From Vitellaria paradoxa (lineage: Eukaryota > Streptophyta > Magnoliopsida > Ericales > Sapotaceae), in NCBI GenBank assembly GCA_019916065.1, contig CM034241.1, positions 11,383,223-11,447,222 on the forward strand: a stretch of 64,000 nucleotides of DNA, read 5' to 3'. Of this stretch, positions 41,382 to 54,486 are shown one piece after another; position 1 is the first letter of the stretch; each line of letters begins with the position of its first letter. The position numbers were made by a program, and so were the translations under genes. The notes beneath the pieces were generated by a model. That model had not been told where the DNA came from, did not search any database, and was given only the letters and a program-made list of their open reading frames with translations.

Positions 41382-44300
41382 AAGTTAATTAGATGTAGTT
41401 TTATATAACAGCCGATGCAGTGACTATCAGAATAATTATTTTCAGCTGAGTAAGATATTGAAATATAAAAAATCCTATGTCTCAATTGTGGGGAGGTGGG
41501 TTGGGGTGGGGATTTTTTTTTTTGGTTGGGGGGGGGGTTGGGGGTTGAATTATTGTTAACACTAACAAATAAAGAGGATTTGGAAATGCGAGACAAGGAA
41601 CTTCGTTCAACCAACTTCATAACCCAACATTAAAAAAAGTTTATATTGTACAGTTAGAAAAAATAAATAATTGGTTTTGAGAGATAAAATTCTCTTCTCC
41701 CTCATGTTGTATTTATACTTATAGATTACACTAAATTAGGAAATACAATCAAATCAAATCAACTAAATCAAATCCCTCAAATCCTTACAAAGCACAATCA
41801 CAATTATTCCAGAATATTCTATTAATTCTAACACTCCTTCTCAAACTGGAGCATAGAGGTTAAACATTCCTATTTTGGTAAACAATTTTTGAAATGAAGG
41901 TCAAGCCAAGGGTTTTATGAGAATATCACCCAATTGAAAATGATATCGTACAAACAGAGTAGTGATGTCGTGCTTAAACAAGAGATCCTAAATGAAGGGG
42001 CAATCAACTTTAATATGTTTAGTTCATTCATGAAAAATAGGATTGTTAGCAATAAATATTACAGCCTGATTGCCACAGAATATAAACATTAGAGCTGGAA
42101 TTGAAACACTAAAGTTCTAAAGAAGAGAATGCGCCCAAAAGGCATCTCAGATGTAGTATGAGCCATGGCACAATACTTGGCCTTTACATTACACTGAGCA
42201 ACAACATTCTGTTTATTTGCAAGACACACAGAGTTTTGAAGCAATAGAATCATAACAACTATATCCTTTTTGTCCTTCACCATAACCAATAAAAACATAA
42301 CAAGCAAAAAATTTAGAGCGAAAAGCACAAGGAAGTAGAATAAAACAAGTATAGCCAAATACTTGGAGATAAACATAGTTAAGGGGCTTACCAATTAGTT
42401 TCTCAACAACAAAAACTCCTGAGTCAAGAATGGTAGGAATACAATTGATTAAATGGACTACTGTAAAAGTAGCTTCTCCCTAAAAGGTGCTAGGAACATT
42501 CACATAGAGTAAGAGAAAGCGTTCCAAATATGCCGATGTTTGCGCATACTTACACCATTCTATTCGAGTGTATCAATACATGAGGACTAATAAATGGTAC
42601 CATTAGACTTTAATAGAAAATGAAATGCATCAGAAGTGTATTCACAAGCGAAATCACACCTAAAGATAATTTTATTAATTAATGGTAGTTGGCATTAAGA
42701 AAATACCCAACTTGCAATGTAACATATACCCTTCTTGAACTAAACTAACACTCTCTCACCAAAACTTAAAAAAGAACTCACACATGGCTCTATACACCCC
42801 TCAACCAACTATACAAGATAGACAAAAACAAGCTTTTCAATCTATATAACGGCATCTCTAGTCCTTCAAATACTTTTCTATTTCTCTCCTTCCATATCAA
42901 CTAAAATAAACAAAAGGTAGCGACACACCAAGTCTTTGTCTTATTAGAAGCATCACCAAGAACTTAACAAATTCTTTACATCGTTTGGGAACACCCACTA
43001 AACCCCAAAACTTGATAACATCAAATCCCACAACTCTTTGTCTATGAAGACTCAATGAAAATATGATCAATGGATTCCTTCAATTGCAAGTGCAACATCT
43101 GCCAACTAATTTATGACCTCTCAGCTAAAGATTATCAACAGTAAGAATTCTTCCTCAAAAGAAACACCAATTGAAAAATGCCACTTTAGGAGTGAAGATA
43201 GAAACATATATATCTCCCTCAAAACATAGCATAGAAAGCAACAAAAATAGAAAGAAATTCATAACACATTTCATCAAGAAAAACCCAACATATCTAGTGT
43301 AATCATCAATTAAAGAAACATCACACTAAGACCCTCCTTTTGAGGTAACAGGAGGTACTGCCCAAACTTCAAAATGAACAAAATCAAAGTGAGATGCAGT
43401 GCAAGTAGTGCTATTATTAAAAGATAAAGTAATAAATTTTACTAACTTGCATCCACAACAATCAAAAATGTCATGACACCTTTTTATAAAAACTAAAAAC
43501 TACAGATAGAAACCAAATATCTCAAACGAGAGTGAGAAACACGTACATGGTGAGAATGTCACAAGTAAAAACCACAAAAGGACTGAGAATCATAAAATGA
43601 CCAAAAAGAGAAGAACATATATAGTTTAATCAGAACCCTCATTGTAGCATTCGACTTCAATTTGCCTAAATCCCACAAAAAAATCATCACAACTTCACTC
43701 ACAACCTTCAAATTGCAGCCCTAGAGCCTATATTGCACCCAAGGTTGTTAAAATCGAGATTTTACTTAAAATCGGTAGAAGGTCCAAAAATCGTATCGTA
43801 AAATCGTAAGATTTTACCAAATTCCTATAAAATGAAAATATAGTCTATTATGCTATAATTGTTCATTTAGAACTTTCATTTTTTTTTATAAGTTAATAAT
43901 TTTATTAATAAGAAAAGAGAGAAAAGACACGTATCAAGAAAAATGCTATACACAAAAATTTATTCATATTAAAGTTTGCAAAAGATTCTATATCTGGTTC
44001 TGTATTCCTTTTATCCAACTACACAACTAAGACTGTTTACATGATTTGTGTGATCTACGTAATTGATATTAAAATATCGACTTCATTTTATCCTTTTTTT
44101 TAATGTATTTGTAATATTTTATCATAGGTTTTTTGGTTTCTATCTTAACTACTACATTTAATTTATGGTAATTAGTTTGGTGCAATAATGCACGTGGTCC
44201 TCAACTAATGTGGTACAATAAATAATAATGTTATAGAATAAAAAAAATCTAAAAAAAAGTAACAAGTGAAATAATTGTGGAACATTACTTGAAAAAAATC

Positions 44301-47300
44301 ATAAAAATATATTTCATTTGACAAAATTATAAAAAAATCGCTTAATTTGTAAAATCAGTAAAATCGTCTATAAAATCGAGATTTTACTGATTTTATGTTC
44401 CAAAATCGAGATTTTATCTATTTTGCCCCTATTAAGATTTTACATAAACTTGAACAAGTTTTTCCACTCTAACATCGTAAAATCTTAAGATTTTGAGATT
44501 TAAATCAAGATTTTTACAACATTGATTGCACCACTCTGAAGGGTTTTGATGGCATAATAGTAGGTTGCCATGTGAATTTTTATTATTTTTAAAATTAATC
44601 CATTTTTTTCAGCGTGATTATTTGTTTATATTTGATCACGATTTTTCAAAAAAAGTGATATCAAAATTCATAAAAGATCACACGAGATTTCTTTTCATCT
44701 CAGTTTTTACCATAAAAGATCACGCTTTTAGTGTGTGATTGTTTTAAGTTTTCGATCATGATTATAAACTGTGATAAAAAAGATATGACTTACAATCTCA
44801 CCTAAATAAATCACGCTTTTGTAACTGAGATAAAAAGTGAAACATCACGCTTAAAAGCTGTGATGATTATGCATTTTTGTAGTAGTGATTAAAAAACAAC
44901 AAAATAAGATTAAATCGCCAAATTGCAATAAGGAATTACCGAAAGTCTTCGAAGTCTCAAAGGATGCACCAAAAAACTTCAAGTCAGAAAATCAACTATA
45001 TGATCCAAAAATGCATTAGGGGGTGAGTTGAATGATGTAGGATTCAATGATATCTGACTCCAAAATAATGACGCCAGCAATTAATTTTCTACAGATATCT
45101 CACAAACTATCCTCATTGCAATGTTAGCACATATTTGGAGTCGAATCCCACTCTACTACCATGTTAACTTTAATTACAGAAGATAAAACTATGAGAGAGA
45201 AATTTAGATGTATATTATGCCATATTGCTTTGGCAGAGAATGTAAAACCCACCTACAAAAATAAAATAGAGCCTTCTCCTTTTAGGACAACAACTTAACA
45301 CAAAAGGACTAAAATAACCTTCCCTAGTGGCTAATACATAAATAATCCTTATATTTTAATATACTCTAATAAATGCCAACTCAACTCAATAGCCCATTGT
45401 TGCATGTGTTTGTCTTTCTCAAAGTAGTTCGTCCAACCATATGTGAGGGGGCATGCTAGGAGTACAAAATAATAATATAAATAATAAAGTTGCCATCTTC
45501 CTAACAACTTGAGCTTTTACATAAGACAGTGACTAACTGTTTAACATCATTAAATCGCACTCCAGCTTAGCTAATGAGTGGCACTTTTTGTCACAATCGC
45601 ACCCCTTTCTTTCTCTTAATTTCATACAATTAGACTCTTTTCATGTTATTTTGTTGTAAGTGTTAGGCTACAATTTGTGTTGTTCTGTTACAATTGTGTT
45701 ATTGTCCTACACATTGTTTCACCGCTGTTTTGTTATTGTTTGGTTACTGTCTCATAGCCATTTTTGCTGTAGTTTTGTTATAGTTTTGCTAATGTTTGTT
45801 ATCTCGCAACCCTTTCTGCTGCAGGTTTGTTGTTGTTTTGCAGCCAATTTTGCTATGACTTGGTTTTTATCTCGCTGTCATTTTTGCTTCAATTTTTAAC
45901 CACCAAGAAGTTCGGTTTGTTGTTTGGTTGTTCACTCAAAGTTCTTTTCGCTACAATTTCGTTGCTATCATAAAACCATTTTTGCATGCCTTGGAGCCTT
46001 TTTTCAATTTGATTATTGACTCCCAAGTATTTTCATCGATGTGTCGCTGCCATTTTTGCAATTGATTCACTAATAGTTTGCAATCATTTTCGTCGCTATT
46101 ATTATTATTTTTTATTTGCAATTGGATGAGGCAGTTATTCTTGGAACTTTTTGTACTTTAATTTCCAATTATTTAGCACCTTGAGTTTAATAGAGAGTTT
46201 TAAGAGTATTAGGGAAATATTTCAGTTATTTATGTATTAGCCACTGGGGGTGAAGCTTCCTCTGAGGAGATCGAGTCTAGGAATCAATGGATGTTGGGAC
46301 ACTATAAGCTAAGGAGAATTAAAGAAATTAGTTGGTGCCAAAAATCTAAAGCCCTATGACTTAGAGATGGTGATATGATTACTAAGTTTTTTTCACAAAG
46401 TGACAAACTCAAATAGAACATCAAATGAAATCTCCTAAATTGTCGTGGATAGAAGGGAGTATGAGGAAGCTAGCAAGGATGAAAGAAATTAGTTGGCGTT
46501 GAAATCTAGAGCCCTATGGCTCAAAAACGGTGACAAGAATACTAAGTTTTTTTTCACAAAGTGGAAAAAATCAAATAGAATATCAAATGAAATATCTAAA
46601 ATCATTATGGATGGGTGGAAGGATGAGAAAGTAGAAGGTGGCAAGGTATAGCAAGTTTCTATAGCAATCTGTTGGTTGAGAGTGAGTGCTGACAGCCGAA
46701 GTTCGAGGGCTTCGACTTTGACTCTATTACTGGAAGGGAGGCAAAAGCTTTGGACAAAGCATTCTCTGAAGAAGAGGTTCTAGCAGCATTAAAACAGTTG
46801 AATGGGAATAAGGCCTCAAGGCCAAGCGGAATGATGAGGGCCTTTTATTTGAACTATTGGGAGATTGTGAACTCAGACATCATGGCGGTGTTCAAAGATT
46901 TCCATGACAAGGGCGAATTTGTGAAGAGTCTTAATGCCACAATCAAGGTTGTAATTCCAAAAAGGGGGAGAGTTGTCGACATTAGGGATCTCAAGCCAAT
47001 TATCTTAGTGAAGAGTCTTCATAAGTTGATGGTGAAGGTTCTAGCCACTCGTTTGAAAAAATGTGTTGGGGGATAAGTGTCCAACACTAAAAATGCATTC
47101 ATAGAAGCGCTCCAAATTCTTGATGCTTCTATGACAACAAATGAGCTCATGGACACCAAACTAAAGAGTAAGCAACCAGGGATGATGTGCAAGTTAGACA
47201 TTAGAAACTTAGGACTATGTGAGCTAGGACTTCTTGTATTTACTAGATCGAATGGGCTTTCAAGGCAAATAGAGAAAATGGATGTGGTGGTGCCCCTCTA

Positions 47301-50300
47301 TTGTTAAATTGTTAGTCATAATTAATGACACTCTTGAAGGCTTTTTCAAACGCTTTAGGGGGTTAAGACAAGGGGATTCCCTTTCACCACTCTTGTTCCT
47401 TTTGGTCATTGAGGCATTTAGCAGAATGTGTGACAGGACCTCAAATGATGGAGAACTGGTAAGGTTCAAGCTCAATGATCCCAAAAGCACAACAGCATGG
47501 ATAGCACACTTGTTATTTGTCAACAAATCAATGATTTTTTGTAGGCCGGTGCATTCGCAATTGGGCCACCTAAGGTGCATTCTATTATTCTTTGAGGTTG
47601 GGACTGGGGGTGAATTTAGGTAAGTCAAAATTGATTCCAATTGGAGAGATGCAGGAAATAGGAGGTCTCATTGGTAATTTGCCGACTACATATCTTGGTC
47701 TCCCTTCAAAATCAACTTGCAAGGTGGTTAGAGCGTGAGATGGAGTTATAGATAATTCTCCAAGAAAGCCATCAAGGTGGAAAAGAGGATACCTATCCAA
47801 AGGGAGGAAGGTCACTTTGCTCAAAAGTACATTGTCAAATCTTCCAATTTGTCTGTTATCACTCTTCAAGCTGCCAGCATTAGTGGCGAAGATCATTTCC
47901 TGTAGGGAAGTATAGGAGAAGAATTTAAATAACACTTAGTAAAGTGTGCAAGCCCCTTAGGATGGGAGAAGTGGACATTAAGCAATTTTCGGTGATAAAT
48001 GATGCTCTTTTAAGGAAGTGGCTACGGAGGTTCATTAACGAGAGAGAACATTTATGAAGAAATTTAATAGCCTCAAAAGATGGTGCCGTGGAATGAAGAT
48101 GAGTCACCAAGGATTACAAAGGTTCATACGAGACAAGCCTATGGAAAGCATCCAAAATATTTGGCCTAAGTTCAATAGGCATATCTCAACGAAGTAGGTA
48201 GAGGGTGTTAGATTTAGTAATGTATAATCGTATATAATTAGTATCCCTTATTTTATGCCTTTCCTTATTTTATGTCTTTCCTTATATCATAATTAGGAAT
48301 ATTATTCCATTCCTTATTTTGTATATCCAATCATAATTAGGATTACTATCTCCTATCAGGATTATGATTATTGTCCTCTTATATAAAGGACCTTGTAGTC
48401 TTGTATTCTCACACACAGAAATAAATATTAATACATAATTCTTTTCTTCTTCTTTTATTCTTAACATGGTATCAGAGCAGGGGCTCTAATTTTTTTTTTC
48501 TCTCTTATTCGTCGGCCATTATTTTCCGGCGAGATCTTGCGTTGGCATATATCATCAGCAGAGTTAAAGAAGCCTTGATTTTTCGCTTCTGTATTACTCT
48601 TCTGGTGAATATTCCAACATCTACATACATCATCGGATTCGTCTCTCATAGACGAACCCAACGCCACCAACCAAAACCGGAGATCTGCTTCCACGCGCCG
48701 CCTGAAAATTGCGCGTGACTTCACGCGAATTCACGCGCCGCTGGTCTTCACATTCGCCTCGCTGACGTCATCTCGACGAATCACGGTGTGCCGCGCAGAC
48801 TGTTCGTTGGTGCACCTGCCACACTGAATCGCGCTCACGCCAGCGAACTGCGATCTGCCACGTAGCCCTAGTTGCTCCAACGGTCAGACCGGTCCGCCCA
48901 GACCGGTTCAGTGCTTCTTTTGGGCCGGTTCAGCCATTTTTGGTAGATTTTCAACCGGTTCAGACCGGTTCCTTACCTTTTTCAACGTTCCGGACGCACT
49001 GGTGATCTCTATTCTACTCGGATTTATTGTTTATCTTTATTGGGTACTATGAAAGCTTTTTCTGTGGATTGCTCTGACAATATTACGTCCCTCTCTATCA
49101 TTCTGGATGGGACTAATTATATTTTGTGGGCACAAGCTCTCTCTGGCTTTATCAAAGGACGTCGTTTATGGCGTATTATCTCTGGCTCTCAGAAAAAACC
49201 CATCCAGAAAGACGATGAGGATCAATCTGCTTTTGAGGATCGTCTTGATGATTGGGAAAGCAAAAATTATCAAATTGTCACCTGGTTTCGTGCCACTACT
49301 ATTCCTTCCATCAGTCTTCAATTTGGCCGATTCCAGGACGATGATCAGTATCCCTCTCCTGCTAAGGCTATTTGGGATTTCTTAAAGGATCGCTATCAGA
49401 CCACTGGTCATGCTCACCAGTATCAGTTACTTCAGACTCTTCATCGTATGCATCAAGAGCCTGGGCAATCCATCAATGATTTTCTCTCTCAAATGTCTTC
49501 TGTTTGGGATCAGCTCGCTTTATGTGAACCTACCTGGAAATACTCTGAGGATGCTCAATTGTACATTATCCACCGCAATCATCAGCGACTTTTGCTATTT
49601 CTTATGGCTCTCCATGACACTTTTGAGTCAGTTCGTGCCTCATTGCTCCATCGCATACCTCTACCCACTCTAGAACAAGCTATTTCAGAACTCTTGTCTG
49701 AAGAAACTCGTCTAGGTCTCAAAACTAAGGCGTTGGATTCAGTTCTTGCTATACCACCATCTCCAGTTCCAGATGCCGCTCTTGCCATGTCTCACGGTCG
49801 ATCTTCTGGCCCATTGACTCCTTACTCCTGCATCTACTGTCTAAAAAGGGGTCTACCACACAATCATTCATTTGAACATTGTCCAGTTCATGAGTGTTTG
49901 ACTTGCCACAAAACAGCTCCTGGTTATTTTCAGCGTGACTGTCCCAAGGCTTCCTCCTCTGGAGCTCATTCCAAAAAGGGATCCTCTAAGTCCTCTGCTA
50001 AATCTCTTGGTTCTCGTACCACTGCTGCTATTACTTCAGACAGGTCCTCCTCTTCTGGCCCATCCTTTTCTATGACTGATGTGGAGTCTATCATTCAGCA
50101 AGTACTTGCCAAAACTGGTACATCTCCTTCTACTGCCCTCTCCGTCATGCCAGGTACTTCCTCTTGGTATTTTGACTCAGGATGTTACAATCATATGACT
50201 TCTGATTTTACAATTTTTTCGTCTATTGCTTCATCATCCTCTATTCCCACTATTCATACTGCTGATGGTACTCATATGTCTGTTACCCACACTGGTTATA

Positions 50301-53300
50301 TTTCTACTTCATCTATTTCTCTTTCTAATGTTTACCACATTCCTACCCTTGCTTTAAATCTTATGTCTGTTGGTCAATTATGTGAACTTGGTCTGATCGT
50401 TACTTTTTCTGCTTCTGGTTGTTTGGTGCAGGACCCACAGACGAAACAGGTTATTGGGATAGGCCGAAAGCATGGACGTCTGTTTGAGATTGTTTACCTC
50501 CAACTTCCACCATCCTCTGCTGCTTCCACTGCTGTTTCCGCTTCCACATCTTCTATTTTTAATCTTTGGCATTGTCGTTTGGGTCATGTGTCTTTTAGTC
50601 GTTTGAAAACTTTAGTTTCTAGTGGTCAATTGGGTCATGTGGTTTCTGAGAAAGTTGATTGTTTATCATGTCAAACTTCTAAACAACCCGCTTTACCTTT
50701 TAATAAAAGTAATTCTGTTTCTTTTGCACCAGTTGATCTCGTTCACTCGGATATCTGGGGACCTTCACCCACTCCCACTATGGGGGGCTCTCATTATTTT
50801 GTTATTTTTGTAGATGATTATACTCGCTATACTTGGTTGTATCTTTTAACTAAACGTTCTGAACTTAAACAGATATACTCTGATTTCTCAGTAATGGTGA
50901 AAACTCAATTTTCTCGTACAATCAAGGTTTTTCGAACTGATAATGCTATGGAATATCTTGACTCTGAGGTTTTATCTTTTCTACGCTCTCAGGGGACACA
51001 GTCTCATCTTTCTTATCCTGGTACTTCTCAGCAGAATGGTCGGGCAGAACGCAAACATCGTTATCTTCTTGACACGATCCGTGCCCTTCTTATTTCTTCC
51101 TCTTGTCCAGAAAAATTTTGGGGGGAAGCTGCTCTTACTGCTGTCTACACCATTAATCGTGTTCCCACTTCTGTCCTTGGTAATTTTACCCCTTTTGAAC
51201 GCTTATATGGCTCCCCTCCTGATTATTCTCATCTTAGAATATTTGGGTCTGCTTGTTTTGTTCTCCTTCAACCCCATGAAAGAACTAAACTTGAACCAGG
51301 CTCTCGTCTTTGTTGTTTCTTGGGTTATGGTATTGAACATAAGGGGTATCGATGTTGGGATCCTATTTCTCGACGTCTTCGTGTCTCTCGACATGTTGTC
51401 TTTTGGGAACACAAGATGTTTTCTACTCTTTCTCCATTTCATCTTTCTACCTCTTCCCATAATCCTCTCTTTACTGATATTTCCAAAGATTTGCATTCTG
51501 ACATATTTGATGCAGATAGTCCACAGGTCTCTCAGACACCACTGCTTACGGTTCATCCCGAGACACCTGGGTCTTCTGCTGGACCTGTGACCACTCCTGA
51601 TGAGTCTTCTCCTCCATCCCTTGTTGACGAATCTCCTCCTTCAGAACGTCCTAAACGAGTAACACAACATTCTGTTCGTCTTCGTGATTATATTGTTGGT
51701 TCTGCTGCCTTTTCTACTCACGAACCTTCTTCCTACCGTGAGGCTTGTACTAACCCTTTATGGCAGCAAGCTATGGATGATGAGTTACAGGCTCTTGAGA
51801 AAACTCATACTTGGGATGTGGTTCCCCTTCCTCTTGGGAAGACTGCTATCAGTTGCAAATGGATCTATAAAATCAAAACCCGTTCAGATGGTTCTATTAA
51901 GCGACACAAAGCTTGTCTTGTTGCTCGAGGTTTTACTCAAGAGGATGGTATTGACTATGAAGAAACTTTTGCTCCTGTTGCTAGGCTTACTTCCGTTCGC
52001 AGTTTACTTGCTATTTCTGCTGCTCGTAACTGGGATCTTTATCAGATGGATGTTAAGAATGCCTTTCTAAATGGCGATCTTATTGAGGAAGTCTCTATGC
52101 AACCTCCTCCGAGCTCCTCTGTTCCGTCTTCTCATGTTTGCAAGCTTCGTCGAGCACTATATGGGCTGAAACAGGCTCCTCGTGCCTCGTTTGCGAAGTT
52201 TAGCTCTACTATCCGTGAGCTTGGATTTATCCCCAGTTCATATGACTCTGCTTTGTTTATCCGCACCACTACAGCTGGATCTGTTCTTCTTCTCCTTTAT
52301 GTAGACGATATGATTATTACTGGAGATGACGGTGTTGGCATTTCTCATCTCAAACAATTTCTTAGTCGACAGTTTGAGATGAAGGATTTGGGGTTTCTCA
52401 ATTACTTTCTGGGCTTGGAGATCTCCCGAGATTCTTCTGGTTACTTTCTCTCTCAAGCTAAGTATGCTTATGATCTCTTGACACGGGCTAGTATTTCTGA
52501 CTGCAAGACTGCTACTACTCCGATTGATCCACAGCTCCGTCTTACTCCTCTTGATGGTGCACCATTATCTGATGCGACTTTGTATCGTCAACTTGTTGGT
52601 AGTCTTGTTTATCTTACTGTCACTCGCCCTGACATTGCTTATGCTGTTCACATTGTTAGTCAATTCATGGCCGCTCCACGTTCTCATCATTTTACTGCTT
52701 TGCTGCGCATTCTCCGATATATCAAAGGCACTATGTTTCATGGTCTTTATTACTCAGCCCAGTCCTCACTTGAATTACATGCTTTTTCTGATGCCGACTG
52801 GGCTGGTGATCCTATTGATCGTCGTTCTATGATAGGGTTCTGTTTCTTTCTAGGGACTTCTTTTATAGCCTGGCGTAGCAAGAAACAAACTCTCACTGCC
52901 CGTTCTAGTACTGAAGCTGAGTACCGTGCTCTCGCTGATACCACTCAAGAGCTCCTTTGGCTTAGATGGCTTCTTACTGATATGGGTGTCACTCATTCTA
53001 CAGGCACTATATTATATTGTGACAATCAAAGTGCCATTCAGATTGCTCACAATGATGTTTTTCATGATCGCACTAAACACATTGAAATAGATTGTCACTT
53101 TATTCGTCAACATGTCAGAAGTGGCATTGTTCGTCTCATTTCTGTATCCTCAACAAATCAAACTGCCGATCTTTTTACGAAGGCTCATCCTCCTGGTCGT
53201 TTCTTCGAGTTAATCTTTAAACTCAAGCTGCTTCCTGCGTTGCCACCTTGAATTTGAGGGGGGTGTTAGATTTAATAATGTATAATCGTATATAATTAGT

Positions 53301-54454
53301 ATCCCTTATTTTATGCCTTTCCTTATTTTATGCCTTTCCTTATTCATAATTAGGAATATTGTTCCATTCCTTATTTTGTATATCCAATCATAATTAGGAT
53401 TACTATCTCCTATCAGGATTATGATTATTGTCCTCTTATATAAAGGACCTTGTAGTCTTGTATTCTCACACACAAAAATAAATATTAATACATAATTCTT
53501 TTCTTTTTCTTTTATTCTTAACAGAGGGGATAGCATCAAATTATGGCATGATAGTAGTTAGGAGATTGTAGTCTCAGGGACTCATACCCGAACAATTTTG
53601 CTATCTTGGGATAGAGCAGTGGCCCCGAATGGGGATGGAGTTGTGGTTCAGAATGTCAAGCTTAGCAGGAATATTTTTGATTAGGCAATGGTAGGACTTG
53701 GTAAGTTTGATCTCGCGTCTTTACGAGGCCAAAAGCCTAGTAATGGAGGACATGGTGAGATGGTTGGACTCAAGATCCATATTTTAAAAAATCGGCCATT
53801 ACCGTAACAGCGTTATGTAAGGGTTTTGGCAACTATTATTAAATGCCAGTTTTATGTTCGTATACCAGCAATTCAGGTAATAGAAGCAACTATTATTAAA
53901 TGCCTATATATAAAAGTTCAATTCAAAGTTAAAATTCTAGTTGTTGTTGTCGCCATCGTTGACTTGGCATTCTTCATACAGGTGGCGGGATTGATAAGTA
54001 GCCCTTACGTGGATGCAAGTCTTTGTTTTCTTGTTAAATCCACCTATCTGAACCAGCCCCATCTCAGTGTTTTCTTTCCTAGTTTATTAATTAATATTTA
54101 ACTTTGAATTACATCATCCCCCAGAAATCGCCCAACCGGAAAAGTTTGGATAGTGGGCTGAAGGGCCTGAGACCAATAGGTCTCGGATTTGACTCATCTT
54201 GAAGCAGTCCTTCCTCTAATTGTGGAGGGTCATCTAACAGTCTTCTCGGCTGAGTCGATCAGCCAGAACTTGCCTAAGCTAATTTATCTCCTCATGATTT
54301 TTTACCGACTAGACTATGGGGCGGGTTTCACACAGTATGCACCCAGTGTGAAACCACTATAAAGTATAATCAATATGTAGAAAGCCATAAATAATAACGT
54401 ATACAATAACAAATCAACTGGCGCTAGCTAGCTAGGAAGAAACTCTAGAGAGAG

Positions 54455-54486
<32 letters not shown>

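Noticed and set aside
45660..45899. 79-codon Cys/Phe/Leu-rich frame
   Set aside because: Produced by imperfect GCCATTTTTGCTG repeats; no domain and no context.
51203..51556. Minus-strand 117-codon frame
   Set aside because: Antisense shadow of the copia polyprotein.
50943..51590. 215-codon Leu/Phe-rich frame
   Set aside because: An out-of-frame shadow of the copia integrase region.
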